The notes beneath the pieces are model-generated. The model saw only the letters and a list, made by a program, of their open reading frames with translations, was not told the DNA's origin and did no database searches. This document shows, piece by piece, positions 11,096 to 23,700 of a DNA stretch of 64,000 bases. Position 1 is the stretch's first letter. Each line of letters begins with the position of its first letter. The DNA comes from Sphagnum magellanicum (lineage: Eukaryota; Streptophyta; Sphagnopsida; Sphagnales; Sphagnaceae): NCBI GenBank assembly GCA_021904315.1, contig CM038907.1:20467223-20531222 (forward strand). The letters are read 5' to 3'. The position numbers and the translations under genes are program-made.

Positions 11096-11740
11096 AATAT
11101 GTTGGGTACACGCGAGCGATTTTTAATGCCTGGCGGCACCTGTTCCACACACATAACATTAGGACCGTAAATTGTCCTATTATCCCCTGCTAAAACGATA
11201 ATGGACAGGCAGTGAATCAATGAGCACGGTGCGCCGAATCAATTCACATTACCTTTCTTATAAAAGCCCGTATGAAATGAAATGCACATTGTCACGTGGA
11301 GGTCTCCGGTGACACTGACAAAGATCTGTGAGGTTGTTACGTAGGATTTCCATTGCTGACACTGCCCAGAAATTCAGAAGTACCAAGTACCAAACAGTCA
11401 GTAAACACGCGTGACACGCCTCACACGACACATTAACGATTGAAATACGAGGCGGATTTTGCATGTTCAGTCATCGATTCCTGGCTTATTACAAAAGTTA
11501 CAACTGACTTCCGATCTAACATGAGCGTCGGAATCCCAGTCATAAATCGGCTCGCTCTCACTATGAATTGCAGGAACTGTCTTTCAAGTTCCTTCTTGCG
11601 CTGCGTAATTATGACACAGCAGTACGTTGCTTCTGGTGTCAACCATATTTGAACTACCCACTTCCTACGTGGGAGGTAATATCCGGACCACGGTGACTGC
11701 GAGCAAGTTATTTACCAGGTCTATATACGGATCATTTGCA
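11095..11740. other. CpG-richer non-coding stretch of unknown role
   Basis: About 650 bp with clearly more CG dinucleotides and a more balanced base composition than its flanks (for example cacgcgagcg near 11,109, cacgcgtgacacgcc near 11,406, gagcgtcgg near 11,523). Open frames on both strands here are short and unrelated to any family I recognise. It could be the remains of a host promoter or first exon, a recently arrived sequence, or the tail of the LTR. Nothing more specific can be supported. Confidence 0.35.
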
Positions 11741-12490
11741 AGGTAATGACATTAAACTATAGAGTTGGAGGTTATCAACAACATCAAATATCAACCCAAC
11801 ATTGGTAATCTCTTGTATTGCAAGTACTTAATTTACTCAAATATTAGAGTTATTCATAAAGTACTCAACATACAAGGCTTTGCTCTCGTCTTTGGTTGAA
11901 ACAGAGGTTGAGAGGTGCAATCTACAACAGAAGCACAATGCATAAAATAACAGTGGATCAAACTTTGAGACCATCAAAATCGGTGGTTGTTGAAGTTTAA
12001 TCTTGTGTTTTTGTGTGCTTTCAGGCCTGTGTAAAATTGTTTTCCATTTTTTTCATGTGTGCAATTTGGAGCAAATGATGAGGGGCAGCGTTGGTGTTTT
12101 GACGTTTGGTTTTGTGAGAGAAACAATTTGAAAAGGTTGAAGAGAGCCAAGAAGTTGGAGCACTTGCTTTTGCGTTTTCGCATTGCAATTTTTGTTGGAA
12201 ATCATAGAGATTGAAGAAAGTGAAGGAAAATATCTTATCACAGTAGGAATTGGAAAGATTGAAAATCATAGATAAAAACAACATGATTTCATTGGAAATC
12301 AAAGACAACTCTGCGTGTGCACATGCACACATAAAGGGGATGATCAAGGTCTAGATCCTTCCACATGTGGAGATAGTAGCTACAAATGAATAAAATGCTT
12401 ACAACAACTTTTAAGGATTCCTTGATTTGGCTTATCTCATTGGTTCAAAAGTTAATGAGCTCAAGGAACATGCAAGAGATGTGAAAGAGT
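11740..12490. other. Intergenic, no recognised gene
   Basis: Nothing recognisable. One 108-codon open frame on the - strand (12,021-12,347) overlaps two other open frames in different phases and has no domain I can name. On the + strand the same stretch shows lysine/glutamate-rich broken readings (EKVEESQEVGALAFAFSH, RLKKVKENILSQ) that could be the remnant of a coding sequence. I would not call a gene. Confidence 0.3.
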
Positions 12491-12494
12491 ACAC

Positions 12495-12790
12495 CTACTA
12501 ATGACCTTCATAAATGTTACATGTGTCATGTTTTTTTAACGTTGAATCAATATTTTTTTATACATGATAAATGATTACACCTATCATATTTTCATAAATG
12601 TTACACCAATATTTTTATAAATATTAATTGAATATATGCCATAATTTTATAAATGTTAAATTAATGTTTTTATGTGTTAACCAATTACACTTGTCATATT
12701 TTCATAAATGTTACACCAATATTTTTAAAATATTAACTAATTATACCTATTGTGCTTCCATCAAATCGATATTTTTGGAACTATTAATCT
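12495..12790 (+). repeat. AT-rich tandem repeat, ~55-110 bp units
   Basis: The words catattttcataaatgttac and accaatatttttataaatat recur in imperfect units: near 12,500 (ttcataaatgttacatg), 12,585 (catattttcataaatgttac), 12,645 (attttataaatgttaaatta), 12,695 (catattttcataaatgttac) and 12,725-12,775 (degenerate). Spacing is irregular, about 55-110 bp, as in an old minisatellite. No coding role. Confidence 0.6.
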
Positions 12791-13150
12791 ATTCGCATGT
12801 GAATAGTCATTGCTAAGTGTTATGTTATGTTAAATCTTCCTACAATAGAAAGTAATAATCTATTTAGAATAGGTAACTAGTAATTAAATTTTGAATTAGT
12901 TATTAGTTATATTATTAATTAAAACACCAACTATTTATTGGCTATCACATTGGGTACTATTACATAATTAATGATTAGGTTATTAGTAGGACAAAATATT
13001 ATATGAAATTAATTTGAAAAAAAAATCATATTTTCATAAATATTTTCGTGATCTCTTTCTACTATCCTTTGTAATATTTTTCAAATATAAATTTCATTAT
13101 TTGTTTTGAAGTTCTAACTTGAATTAGGCTTCTAATATGTGTTTTCTATT
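12790..13150. other. AT-rich intergenic, nothing seen
   Basis: No ORF, RNA or repeat structure that I can support. Confidence 0.5.
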
Positions 13151-15110
13151 TTTGAAGTTTAATTTATTGTCATGATTCTGGCCTTGGGCTCACAACCAAG
13201 GTTAAAACATTAAAAGGAGAGCAAGTTGAAAAAGTGTCACAAAATTTAAATACACTCCCCAAAATATGGAAGAGTGAAACCCAACATTTCCAAATGGTTT
13301 TTCCCATCTTGGGAAAAAGATGGAGTTTCACAATGTCCCAAATGTTTGGGACAAAACAAATATAATAAACAATGTTTGAATTAATTCTTCTTGAAATCTT
13401 TGGAAAACCTTGAAATGTACGTGCTGAAAATGAGATTGCATTTTCCATTTGAAAAATCTAAAAATTGAGTTACCTCAAAAAAAGGTTGAAAGTTTTGATT
13501 TGTGATCACAAAAACTCAAGACACAAAGGTTAAATGATTTTCAAATTTATCAATGAAGGCAGAAAAAACTCGAGAATACAAACCTTTTGATATGGTAGGT
13601 CAAAGAAAATACTCATTCTTTTCACTCTTATATTTGCACAAGGGTTTTGTTCCTTTTTGCCACTGATGACCTTCCAAGTTTCATACAAATTAAAGTGCTC
13701 CAAGACTTGAACTCCAATCACCATTGAAGGGGGGGGGCGGGGGTTCATCACAAGTTGGGTTTACCTTTTTTTAGTTTTCCCATTGAAGTCATGAGTGTTG
13801 GATCAATATGGGTGGTTTGATTGTAGCCACCTACAATGAAAATCATAAATCATTTTCCCCAACTTTGGAGCATGGTGAGAGGATGTGTTTGGTCCACAAG
13901 GACACCCTTTGTACCCCTTGGTGACTTGGCCAAAAATTATTCCATATGCTAGCAAATCATGAATACACCACAAAACATGCATTGTGAACCTATACTCCCC
14001 AATGGGTCTTGTCACATCCCAGCATGAAACCCATTCCAAAGCTCTAATAATTCTTCCAATAATGGAACCATGTAGATGTCAATGTTATTATTTTTGAGTG
14101 ATTATTTAGTTGGAATCAATAGGTTGAATGTAAATTTATTTAGTTACTGTTGTGAACCATGGAGGTAGGTTATAGTTTAAAATAAAAACCAATCATGTGG
14201 ATCAAGTGGTCAATTAGATAGCAAATGGGTTGACCCCATTCAATGCAAATCCTAACCTTAAACTTATGAAAATTAATTGCAAAATCTAACCATTTAGAAT
14301 CAACATGAACCCATGTTTTTGAATTAGGTACATTTTAAACCAATCCATCCTCATTAGTTCAAAGAGGTTAAAACTTTTGTACATTTGCTTTAACCTTGGA
14401 ATTAAAGGAGAATGCCTCGACATTTTTTTGGGGACTTGATTTCATCCAAAAACAAATCAAACTGCCCACAAATTGGGCATTCTATTGCTACATTATGCCC
14501 CATGTAAATTATAATGCAACCGTTTTCACATGTGTGGATTACATTATTCACTAATTGTAAGTTTTGAATCATGATTTTTGCTTCATAATGTGACTTAAGC
14601 AATTTGTTAGGTTTAGGGAATATGGAGTTTTGTAACAATGACAATTATTCATCCACAAACCCATGAGTACACCTATGGCTTGTTGATGTACTCAAAAACA
14701 TTAGTGTACTTGTTAATCTATTAAATCCATTACTTTCAAACAAAAGGATATTCTATTACCAATTTCAAAAAGTGAAGGTAATCTAAAATTGGTTCAAAAA
14801 TACCCTATCATGATTCATAAGACCCTTGAATATTGGTGTCAAGCTCCATGTCATCAACAATGTTGAAAAAATCTTGCTTGTAATCATCCCATATTTGTTG
14901 GATGGCTTCATGGATTGTTGCATCACATGTTTATCACACATCATTAAAAGTTCTTCCCATTTGAATGTTTAACTCCACGTCATTGTTGTTTGCAACATTG
15001 TTAAGGGTATGTAGTGGTACACCAATATTAAACATTTTGACATCATGTGGTTGTCCTTCAACCCACTCTTCATCACTTGAATAAGGTGCATCTTACAAAA
15101 AGCTCATATA
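13150..15110 (-). pseudogene. CACTA (En/Spm) TNP2-like transposase relic
   Basis: Reading the - strand from high to low coordinates gives TNP2-family signatures in the expected order. At 14,402-14,644 FPKPNKLLKSHYEAKIMIQN precedes IHTCENGCIIIY and ECPICG, the Cys-rich zinc-like block before the Transposase_21 domain. At about 14,170-14,290 are NGVNPFAI and NYNLPPWFTT readings (G-x-NPF and YNLPPW blocks). At 13,803-14,039 GEYRFTMHVLWCIHDLLAYG is followed by TKGYKGCP, KMIYDFHCRWLQ and SNHPY. At 13,530-13,751 is VKRMSIFFDLPY. Frames change and stops intervene, so it is dead. CACTA terminal repeats were not found. An acidic N-terminal reading (SSDEEWVEGQP) near 15,060-15,090 may belong to it. Confidence 0.8.
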
Positions 15111-17058
15111 TAACCAACACAAATTAATGCTTTTAGAAGAATATCATTCATTGGCAAATGAAGAAGTTGAAAGAGATAAATATAATAATGTAATGTTTTA
15201 CCATATGCCATATTTTAATTTGCCAATATTTGGACCAACTACAAAGGTTTGGACACTTAAAGTCTACATTTAATGCAGTAGAATTGTTTCAAGCTTATCA
15301 AAGTTGGTACCTATTAACTATGTGCCAAATTTATGCCTTGGGGAAGCAAAATCATTGAAGAGCTCCCAGGAAAAGCCCTCATTGCATGATTCAATCATTT
15401 GGTTTAATTTACATTGACCTTTGTGCTCCTTTTTCAATTAAAACCTTATTTGGAACTAAGTCCATACTAACATTCCCCATTAATTAAAGTACGTTTGGAT
15501 GGGTTTTTTTTTTCACATGAGAAGTGTGACTCTAAATCATTTAAAAAAAATTTGTGCAAAAGTTTAAAGACAATTCAACAAATTAATTAAAATCTTGAAT
15601 TTTGATAAAAAGAAACTTGAACATATCTTGGGTGCATTTTTTGTTTTTAAAAAAGAGTAGGGTGTTTGACAATAGTTCACCCAAATTAACAACCCACACC
15701 AAAATTGTGTTGGGTAAACATCAATATAAAATTTCATTTGAAAAGAAATGAAGTTTGGCATCTGATGTTTTTTTTCTTGCCAAACTTTGGGTGAAATTTG
15801 TCAACACAATTATTACCTCACCAATATATTGTTGACCATGGTGAATAATGTAATTGTGGGAGACAAATGGGTAAAGGATTAAAATTATGTATTTTTATTA
15901 CATAGCTATAGAAATTTATGTTTCTAGTTTCACAAACATTTATTTGCATATCTACCTCACATGAATGTTTATTATGCAATGATTATCCTTCTTATTATGG
16001 ATTTTTCATTTTCACAAACTATGCATAACATTTTGAATAATTTTTTAGTAATCTTTCAATTATATTCTTTAGTTTATTCTATGAAATCCTCAACTTTATA
16101 CAACAAGCTACATTCTAATCAAGTGAAAGTGTCACAATAAACCCCAAACATTCGTTTATATATTAAACAAAAAAAATTAAATAATTTTTTTTCTAAAAAC
16201 TTACATTTCACATAACTCATCATATGATTTAACATGCACATTAATGTGTGTCATGATTTTTTAATGAATCATCATGCTTGAATCATGCACATTAATTAAA
16301 ACCATGAATAATTGGTGATGATTAGTCATAAATCACCCATAAATTATTATTAAATTATGAAACCCCACCACCTAATAAGTTATCTATTTAACCCTTTAAA
16401 TAATTACATAATTATCAAGTTATCTTTTAGTGACATCAAGTTACAGAACCACTCTTTATTAAAAGTTTCATGGCATGGTCTTGATATGAGGCACTTTAAG
16501 ATTATTGCATGCAAATGTTTTGTTCATATTAACAGTGCTTTTAGGATTCAATGGTTGACTAATTCCAAAAATTGTTCACTTTTAAATGTTAACACATCCA
16601 TTAAATGATATAAGCGTTTTCACCTAGAAATTAAGGATATTGAATGACATAGTGTTTATTTAGGGACGTGATTCCTTCTATATTTTAGAAAACACTTGAA
16701 GCAAAAGGATAATTTTTAAATATGCTATGAAATAATGACATATTCTCTAACACATTTTAGATATATTTAAAATATATTTTCAAAATGAACTATTGACACC
16801 TTATTTAAATTGGATATATATATATAAATTTTTTTTGCATGTCATTTGTAATAAAATGGAAGTGACATCCTTAAGGAGTGTTTGGTGAAAATTGCATGAA
16901 ACTTACCTTGATTATACATTGATTCCCAAAATACAATAATATAATTGTGTTCGTCCATCTTACACAGCAATAAAACAATAGTTGACCATCCACAAAAAAT
17001 AGCTGATTAAGTCACAAATAATAGTTAACTAGCAATAGACTGTCAATAGACTAGCAAT
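15110..17058. other. AT-rich intergenic, nothing supported
   Basis: About 1.9 kb of AT-rich DNA. Short open frames on either strand (for example 15,564-15,761 - and 16,357-16,608 +) have low-complexity compositions and no family resemblance. A short (at)n run lies near 16,814-16,826. No RNA gene seen. Confidence 0.5.
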
Positions 17059-18410
17059 ATGCTTCACAATCCAAGTACACAAAATGAAGAATTAAAAAAT
17101 AGTAGTACTCTACCATCCAATGACGTAGGAAATGACTTATTTAGATCGAGCTTGTCAAACACAATTCCACCTACATTGAAAATGGAAATCACATGCACAA
17201 GGCAACTTGTAAAGCTGATTCAGCACTTCAACAACTTTTTGGTTGGATTTTCTGAAGATACTACAAAACTTGCATCATTACTTGAAGTAGCTCAACTGCC
17301 TAAATGGGTTGATGCAATGAAGCAAGAGATGCACTCCACTGAGAAGAACCAAACCTGGGTTTTTGACAATTTGGCTCTTGGTAGAAAAGCCATCATGACC
17401 AAATGGATCTTCAAGTTGAAGACCCATGCAGATGAAACCACCACAAAAGCGCACTTGGTTGCTTGTGAATTTCAATAGTGTGGAAAGTGAGATTTTATAG
17501 ACTCAAATTTGCCCCAATCACCATGTATAATTCCTTGTGTGCTGCAACAACAATGGCTGGTCAGAATGACTGCAAATATACCATCTAAATGTCAACAAAG
17601 AAGTGTTTGTGTAGTAGCCAAAAATATTTGAAGAACCAGGCAAAGAGAGCAAGGTCTACAGTTTTTGCAAGGCATTATCCAATTTGAAACAGGCACATGT
17701 ATATTGAGGTTGACAAATAATTGAAAAGTCAAGGTTCAAAGAAAGGATGGCTTTCGGGAAAATGAGAAAATTGCCCTGTTAATTCTCTACATTGATTATG
17801 TTTACCTCGTACAAAAGCACTGAGAGAGAATTCAGTGGATCAAAAGTGAGATCAAGGGGAGGCTAAAAATGTGGAGTTTGTTGAGTCATTCATTGGGGCT
17901 AGAATACATCTTTCAACCTAAAGGCATCATTAATACAGAGGTGATATGCAACCAAGATACTAAGTTGCATCAACGTTTCCTTTGCAATCAACCTAGCAGG
18001 TTCTCAAGCTAGCCTCAAACCCCCCACTTAGATGTTGTAAAACACTTGTTTAGGTACATAAAGGGAACTGCGGACTATAAGATTTGCTACAATTAAATGA
18101 GCTGATATGCTTTTCAGATGTTGACTGGGTAGGAGATGTCCATGACTGGAAATTGGTGTCATGATATTTCTTTCTACTCGGGTCAAGTCCAATCACTTGG
18201 GGAAGCAGGAAACAACCCTGCACTGCACTATGCTCTACAGAGGCAGAATACATGGCCATGACAAGTGCGGCCATGGAGGCCATTTGGTTGAGAAGATTGG
18301 TAGGAGAAATTAAAGTCAATGCACCAAGACCAATGCAGGTCATGGTGGACTTGACCAAAATTGGATGCAATAGATGGAAATCATTTGCCTTGAAGTGAAG
18401 CTAGGATGTC
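17059..18410 (+). pseudogene. Ty1/copia reverse transcriptase and RNase H relic
   Basis: The first frame (17,059-17,478) contains LPKWVDAMKQEMHSTEKNQT, then WVFDNLALGRKAIMTKWIFK and AHLVACEF, the typical start of the copia reverse transcriptase (RVT_2). Decayed continuation includes a KALSNLKQA reading near 17,670 and LLILYIDYVYL near 17,790 in place of YVDDLI. KHLFRYIKGTADYKICYN lies near 18,040-18,095. RNase H follows as DVDWVGD near 18,120 and CSTEAEYMAMTSAAMEAIWL near 18,233-18,290. At least ten stops or frameshifts. Integrase and LTRs were not recognised, so this is a truncated copy. Composition is less AT-rich than the gypsy relic, suggesting a younger insertion or a different methylation history. 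Confidence 0.85.
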
Positions 18411-20100
18411 AAGGTTCAGCTTGGGGTAGCCCTTTTGCTCAAAATGTGCATGATAGCCTGAACTTTCTAGGGCACACCATCCTTAGTGCAGACCACTCCA
18501 AAGAGTTGGTGACACAATGACACCAGATAGAATTGATGTGATGTAAACTGCAGAGCTAAGCATGATACAAGGGTTCACATAGGCAAGACCAAATAAAGAT
18601 CAGTACCAGGTCATTCTGAAGGGGTGGCATGAGCAATGATGCTTCAACAACTTCTAAAGACTCAATCCAATGCTCCTGGGTGCTTGAGTTACTCAATTCA
18701 GTTGCCTAGAGAAGGGGATCTTGGGTATTTTGGATAGCTGGAGACTCACTTTGTTGCATAGATCTGTCCACCTCTGGACCATCTCAAAAAACCTCACAAA
18801 AGACATAGGATGGGTTTGTTTCAGGTATAGGGCTCGGCCCAACAACTATGATAATTACTGTGAGCTTACAGGTACAGACTAGCTCTCTGATACCTGAATC
18901 AAATCTCTCTCTCAATTAGCGCCCCAGAAGACAAAGCTGACATTCAAGGCTTTGTAATTCAGACAGACTGATGTAAGAAACCAATTGGGAAATACCCTTC
19001 ACTTCTGAACCTATCAGGGCATGACCATGGCTGAAATCAGATGATGATGGCCAGAAATCAGAAGTAGGCAAGTCATTGCAGTGAATTTTACTACAATGGA
19101 TGTTGACCACTGGAGGTTGCTGAGCTCTCTGAGATGTAACAAGAAGATGATTTCCTCACAACTGTGAAAGAAACAAATTAGCAATTGTGTGCAGAGTTAC
19201 ACACAAAATGTAACTGCTCATGGGGTGTCTTGGTATTCAATATTGTGCGGATGTCAGTTCCCAGGCTTCTCTGCATCTTTGTAGCTGAGGCAGCACTTGA
19301 ATTTAGCATCCTGCTACAGGCTTCTGCTTTGTACTTTCTGGTTATTTGGATGCTCCAACCTCAGTCTGGATCCTCTCACCACCGTCCCTGTCTCCCCTGA
19401 TGCTACCCTCAGGCCTTGAACACCCCATGCATATGAGTTCCACACCTAATTCACCTTATTGCTTCTGGACCACATTGGCTGGATTGACGAGTACATGGTG
19501 TGGTGATTCTGACAGAAACTTAACCAATTTGCTCCATCAATTGCAATGGCGCAGTGTAACTCTCTTTCACTTAAAATCTTCGCAACTGGCTTCATTCGGC
19601 AGTAGATGCACTCGAGAACAGTGCCGATGATGCTTTGGATACTCCTGATAACTCGGATAAAGAATTGTCAGTCATTTCATCAACTCCATCCTTCAGAGAG
19701 TGTTGTTCTCCAAGCTTTACTTGGAGTTTCAGAACCTGAAGATGACAACCGACAGATCGTCTCTTCAGACTGAAAGGGCTCTTGTCTTCCCTTCAAAGGT
19801 GAAAACTTCCAACGGCTGCAAACTGCCACCTGGTTGTCCATTCCTTGTTCTTCCCCCGAGGACCCAGAAGATCCCATCGATGCACAACTCCTCAGATGCC
19901 TCCCCTGAAGTACCCAACATCCTTATACTTTGGGTGGTATCAATGGGTGGCACCAGAATCACCTTGTAAAGAATTGAATCAACAAACAGCATGCAAGGTG
20001 GAGATATCTCCTCACAGCGACTACGTGGGCTGTATGCAACGTGCTGATCCTTGAACTAGTAAACAGAAGGTAGATTTTCCTTCTAAGATTCGGGATTCAC
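18410..20100. other. Moderate-GC sequence with unrecognised gene-like readings
   Basis: The base composition resembles the downstream gene island rather than the AT-rich repeats. A short + strand reading at about 19,588-19,740 (NLRNWLHSAVDALENSADD, then ALDTPDNSDKELSVISSTPS) looks protein-like, and another frame from 19,690 reads SVVLQALLGVSEPEDDNRQI. Neither extends far or matches a family I know. These could be exons of a decayed gene, UTR or promoter-distal sequence of the next gene, or chance. No start-to-stop model could be built. Confidence 0.3.
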
Positions 20101-20738
20101 TCACTTTGCCTTTGTCATCCCAATTCCTGTGTCATGTCCGCGCTCGGTGCAACTCGACCTTCCTCGATTTTACACGATCCTCATTTGGACAGTCATCAGG
20201 TCATTTTGCTGGACGCATTGCCGGAAGATAGGCAGGATAAGCCCTTAAATGCGGGCCCTGCCCCAACATCGAAGAGACCAGGAGTTGCTGCTGCGTCAGA
20301 GACTAGATGCGTCGGAATACATAGGACTGTGAATGATGGGAAAGTGTTGCAAGGTTCCAGAGTTAGGGTTAGGGCTTCCGACAAGCAACATCACAGTGAA
20401 ACTTTCTTCTAATGTTTTGTCGAACGATAATTCATTGCGCTTTTACTCCTTTCTCTCCTCGTCCTCTCGATCTCCTGAGGACCCAGGAGTGAATGAATAC
20501 AACTCTCGCTTGCGAAACAAGCGTCAGGCAGCTCTTTTACTCCAGCTTCTTGGGGAGACTTCCATATCCTTAGCAAGGAAAGCTGAGTTTCTTGTTTGGC
20601 TTTTGACGTCTATGGTTTCTAGGGTTAGGTTTCCAGTGCAAAGTCGATCTCGGTCTACAAGCTTAAGGAAAGACAGAGGCTTCTTGTGCTTATTTTTCTT
20701 ACAGGTTTGCTTCGGCTTTGGCGGGAGAAGTAGCAATA
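20100..20738 (+). promoter_or_regulatory. Upstream/5' leader region of the U5-40K gene with telo-box-like motifs
   Basis: The motif ttagggttaggg at 20,363-20,374 and tctagggttaggttt at about 20,618-20,632 are telo-box-like (plant AAACCCTAA in either orientation). Such boxes are common in promoters and leaders of plant genes for translation, ribosome and RNA-processing machinery. Pyrimidine-rich tracts (cctttctctcctcgtcctctc near 20,450) are also typical of plant leaders. A 92-codon open frame at 20,134-20,412 has no recognisable domain. The transcription start was not determined, and an intron in the leader is possible (ttttcttacag ends at 20,704). Confidence 0.45.
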
Positions 20739-23700
20739 ATGGCAGCGAAGAGAGCAGGGGAGGACGACATGGCACTAACCGCGATGAAGCGGCAGCGGAC
20801 CGATGGAGCATTGGTACCCGCGGTTAATGGAATTCCACTGCAACCTAATAACGTGCTCACAGTCAATAGCGAGGTCAGTTCTTTTGCAGCCTGTTTCTTC
20901 TGCACCTCGTTAGGACGAGAAGTTGTTGAGCCCTCTTTTGCATGCATCAGGAGGCGTGATTTTAGCTTGCTACATTTCTGCCAAGAATTTCAGTACCTTA
21001 GATTTGGGGGTAGGTTGCAAGGTGGATGGTCACTTGGAGACACGTTAAGGTGATGCAGAAATTGTATCACGAACTCGAGGGTTTCAGGTTTGTCAATGGA
21101 CCAGCTTGGGCGCCTTGGTCTTTCTTTGGTTGATTTTATCTTGGATCCTGTATTTGCAGGCAGTAAGAAGAACATCCAGCCTTGATGCGCCTATCATGCT
21201 ACTCACTGGCCATGGGGTATGCCTTTGCTCTTGACCTAGGAGATGGGTTGTTGTTTCAGGGTACAGCATGTCTTTTTGTGCTCTGTTTTGATTTCAGTGT
21301 CTTCCATGAATAAGTTGACTAGCCCCCTCTTACCAAAGAGGATGAACAATCTTTTTGCTCAAACAACCAGACAGTTTTGAGAGCTATTTGGTCAGTGCAA
21401 TGGCAATGGAAATATACAAAAATGTGTGTTAACGGAAGTCAAGAAAAGGATCATATATCACCTTGTCAAATTTATGTCATGAATTGTGTGATGGACAATT
21501 TTGGGAAGATTGATGGCTGAGGAGTAGAATCTGACCTTGCAATCTTGGTGGTTTGCCAGAGTGCAGTTTATACAATGAAGTTCAATCCACAAGGGACAGC
21601 AATTGCATCAGGATCCCATGATAAAGACATCTGTAAGTCTTCATGCACCTCCTTTGAACTTGTGAGATACTGTGGTAGTCAAGAATTCCCTATCATGGCA
21701 ATGTTGATAGATCATCGTGCTGGATGTTCCGCAAGTGGGCTTCTTCATGGCTTACAGAAACTCTACATTTCTCAGTTTTGAAACAGACAATCAAGTGTGT
21801 TTTGTTATGATGTACTGTGATTTCCTCTTTGAATCAGGTGCTTGATGCTGGGACCCAATACAAAGTTTTGAAGGTTTGAAAGAGTGACCTCTTTGATGAT
21901 GTGGGAGTTTGAAATTATCTCTTGACCCTTTCCTGTACTGAATGTTACTTTATTTTGGTCGGTGGCAGTTCTGTGGAATGTGCAAGGGGATTGTGAAAAT
22001 TACATGGTATTGAAGGGTCATCGTAATGCTGTGGTGGACCTTTCCTGGAGTGGTGATGGGACACATATTGTATCTGCTAGCCCTGATAAAACTGTGCGTG
22101 CATGGGATGCAATCACTGGCAAGCAGGTTCATATTTCTCCTTCTCAAGTCTTCTTGTGGTTTGGTGCAGGTTAGCCTGTTTTTTGCTATGTAAGAGGAGG
22201 ATGCTGTCTGTCTCTTGGGGGTGATGTCATTGCTAAATTTGTGAGGATTTCACATCACACTTTGGCAGTTTCCAATCAACTTCTAATTTTCTTCAGACAC
22301 AGTAAGTGTCTCTTAAGTCACTTACAGTTGTAAATAAACACCATAATTAGTACTTGTGCATGAAAATATCTTTCTGATGCATTGCAGATAAAGAAAATGG
22401 TGGAACATTCATCCTTTGTAAACAGCTGCTGCCCTGCACGGAGGGGTCCACCTCTTATTGTGAGTGGTTCAGATGATGGAACTGCTAAACTTTGGGATAT
22501 GCGCCATCGTGGATGCCTTCAAACTTTCCCTGACAAGTACCAGGTAGTTTTTTTATGCCTGCAAGTGTCACAAAGTAGTTCTCCCTCTTTAATGCTGTCT
22601 CTCATGCTCCTGTGAACCAGATTCTCTGCCTCTTAAGATTGTGGTCATAAATCTAGTGCAGGCGCAGTCACTGCTTCCCTATGATCATGATTGGGCTTTA
22701 TGCTGTTGCCTATCTGTGCTTTCATTTGTGTTGAGAGATCTTTTGGCCTTTTCCATCTTTCTTAACTGTAATTACACCTTTGTATTGCCTGCTTATGTGT
22801 TTGACACAGATAACAGCAGTTGGATTTTCGGATGGTGCGGACAAAATTTTCACAGGAGGCATTGATAACGATATCAAGGTGTGGGATCTCCGCAAGCATG
22901 AGGTGGCAATGAAATTACAGGGCCACACTGAGACAATTACCAGCATGCAACTCAGTCCTGATGGGTCCTATCTTCTCACGAACTCAATGGACTGCACTCT
23001 CCGGGTTTGGGACATGCGCCCATATGCACCCCAGGTATGCCTCTTAAGATGGAATCAACAATTTTGGGCGGTCCAGGTTTGGATAGCAAAGAGATGATGC
23101 ATCACTCTCAAAACTGTAAGTCTAGTGGTTAAATTCTCACTTTCCCTGTCAATTTTTAATGCTAAGAAATGGTTGGAAGAGAGTTCTTAAGAATCTCTGT
23201 GATTGTTTTCAGAATCGGTGCGTGAAGATCTTAACAGGACACCAGCATAATTTTGAGAAGAATCTACTCAGGTGTAATTGGTCACCAGATGGCAGCAAGG
23301 TGACATCTGGCAGTGCAGACCGAATGGTCTATATTTGGGATACCACTTCTCGACGGATTCTATACAAGGTGAACGTTCAAGCAAATTGAATAGTCCAACT
23401 GGTGAATTTACATTGTGAATCATTTTGTAAAGAGTCTCATAAGTGGGGAGCTTCTGTAAGCCCACTTGGTCTATTTTCCTCTGCAGTTTGTTTCTCTATG
23501 TTTTGTCTTCCTTTTCTGTGTCTTTTTTTTTCCTGCCTCTTTGTTTCTTTATGTGTTTCTCCTTGTGTTGTTGTTTGTTGCTAGCCATTGCCATGGCTGA
23601 GTCCTGTTACTTCTGGACTTGCAACAGAAATTCACTATGCAGGTTAGTGTTTACACTGGTCTATACCCACTGTAGGGAGCTGATAAATCAGTGGGGAAGT

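Noticed and set aside
12021-12347. 108-codon - strand frame
   Set aside because: Three overlapping frames of similar length exist here and none has a recognisable domain.
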